A DNA stretch of 5,343 bases from positions 1-5,343 of the forward strand of contig DOKV01000156.1 in NCBI GenBank assembly GCA_003510765.1, given 5' to 3'. The translations under genes and the position numbers were made by a program. Within the stretch, counting starts at the first letter, position 1. Each line of letters begins with the position of its first letter. This document shows positions 5,301 to 5,343 of this stretch, in pieces. The DNA is from Clostridiaceae bacterium. GTDB lineage: Bacteria > Bacillota > Clostridia > Clostridiales > Clostridiaceae. A model generated the notes under the pieces. The model did not search any database. It had not been told where the DNA came from and saw only the letters and a program-made list of their open reading frames with translations.

Positions 5301-5309
5301 TGGTATAAT
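5301..5309 (+). promoter_or_regulatory. Possible extended -10 promoter reading out of the window
   Basis: TGG-TATAAT on the + strand has the extended -10 TGn before a perfect TATAAT (5304-5309), but no recognisable -35 at 16-18 bases. It would start a transcript rightwards near 5316. No supported start codon is seen before the window ends. Confidence 0.35.
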
Positions 5310-5343
5310 AAGCAGGTAGTATGTATTGAACCTCTCATGGCTA

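Noticed and set aside
1..5343. Mobile element, CRISPR array, tRNA or rRNA gene
   Set aside because: No transposase motif, terminal repeats, regularly spaced repeats, cloverleaf or rRNA signature was seen on either strand.

Overview
The window looks like chromosomal DNA from a low-to-mid-GC Bacillota (Firmicutes), probably of the clostridial type. The reasons are strong AGGAGG-type ribosome binding sites, consensus sigma-A promoters, short hairpin/T-tract terminators and, most clearly, a tyrosine-specific T-box riboswitch in front of a tyrosyl-tRNA synthetase gene. No mobile element, CRISPR array, rRNA or tRNA gene was found.

Left part (1-2573). The 3' end of an unidentified gene enters from the left edge (+) and converges on a small, very charged hypothetical protein gene (-), with a shared two-way terminator between them. 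A divergent promoter region (524-738) follows. From it runs a two-gene + operon: a YdhF-like aldo/keto reductase (AKR) and a three-helix membrane protein of unknown function, closed by a second two-way terminator at 2532-2573. The AKR frame can be opened further upstream, but that ATG lies inside the -10 box, so the downstream ATG at 739 is the supported start.

Right part (2574-5343), all on the - strand. Read in the direction of transcription: a strong promoter near 5267-5239 drives a short transcription unit of about 130 nt, made of successive hairpins and a terminator and containing a 33-codon ORF that starts with a His-His-His-Tyr run. A second strong promoter (5017-4989) starts the roughly 300-nt T-box leader. 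The leader has specifier codon UAC, the T-box sequence UGGUACC (whose variable base U fits the A73 discriminator of tRNA-Tyr), and antiterminator and terminator helices that share bases. It controls tyrS (TyrRS with KMSKS motif and S4 domain). murI (glutamate racemase) follows 72 nt later, with no terminator visible between the two, so it may be partly under the same tyrosine-tRNA control.

The only part that known families do not explain is the small structured unit at 5104-5232 upstream of the T-box. It is the best candidate in the window for something undescribed, either an sRNA or a peptide-coupled attenuator. The evidence is purely sequence architecture. The other genes are ordinary housekeeping or hypothetical genes.
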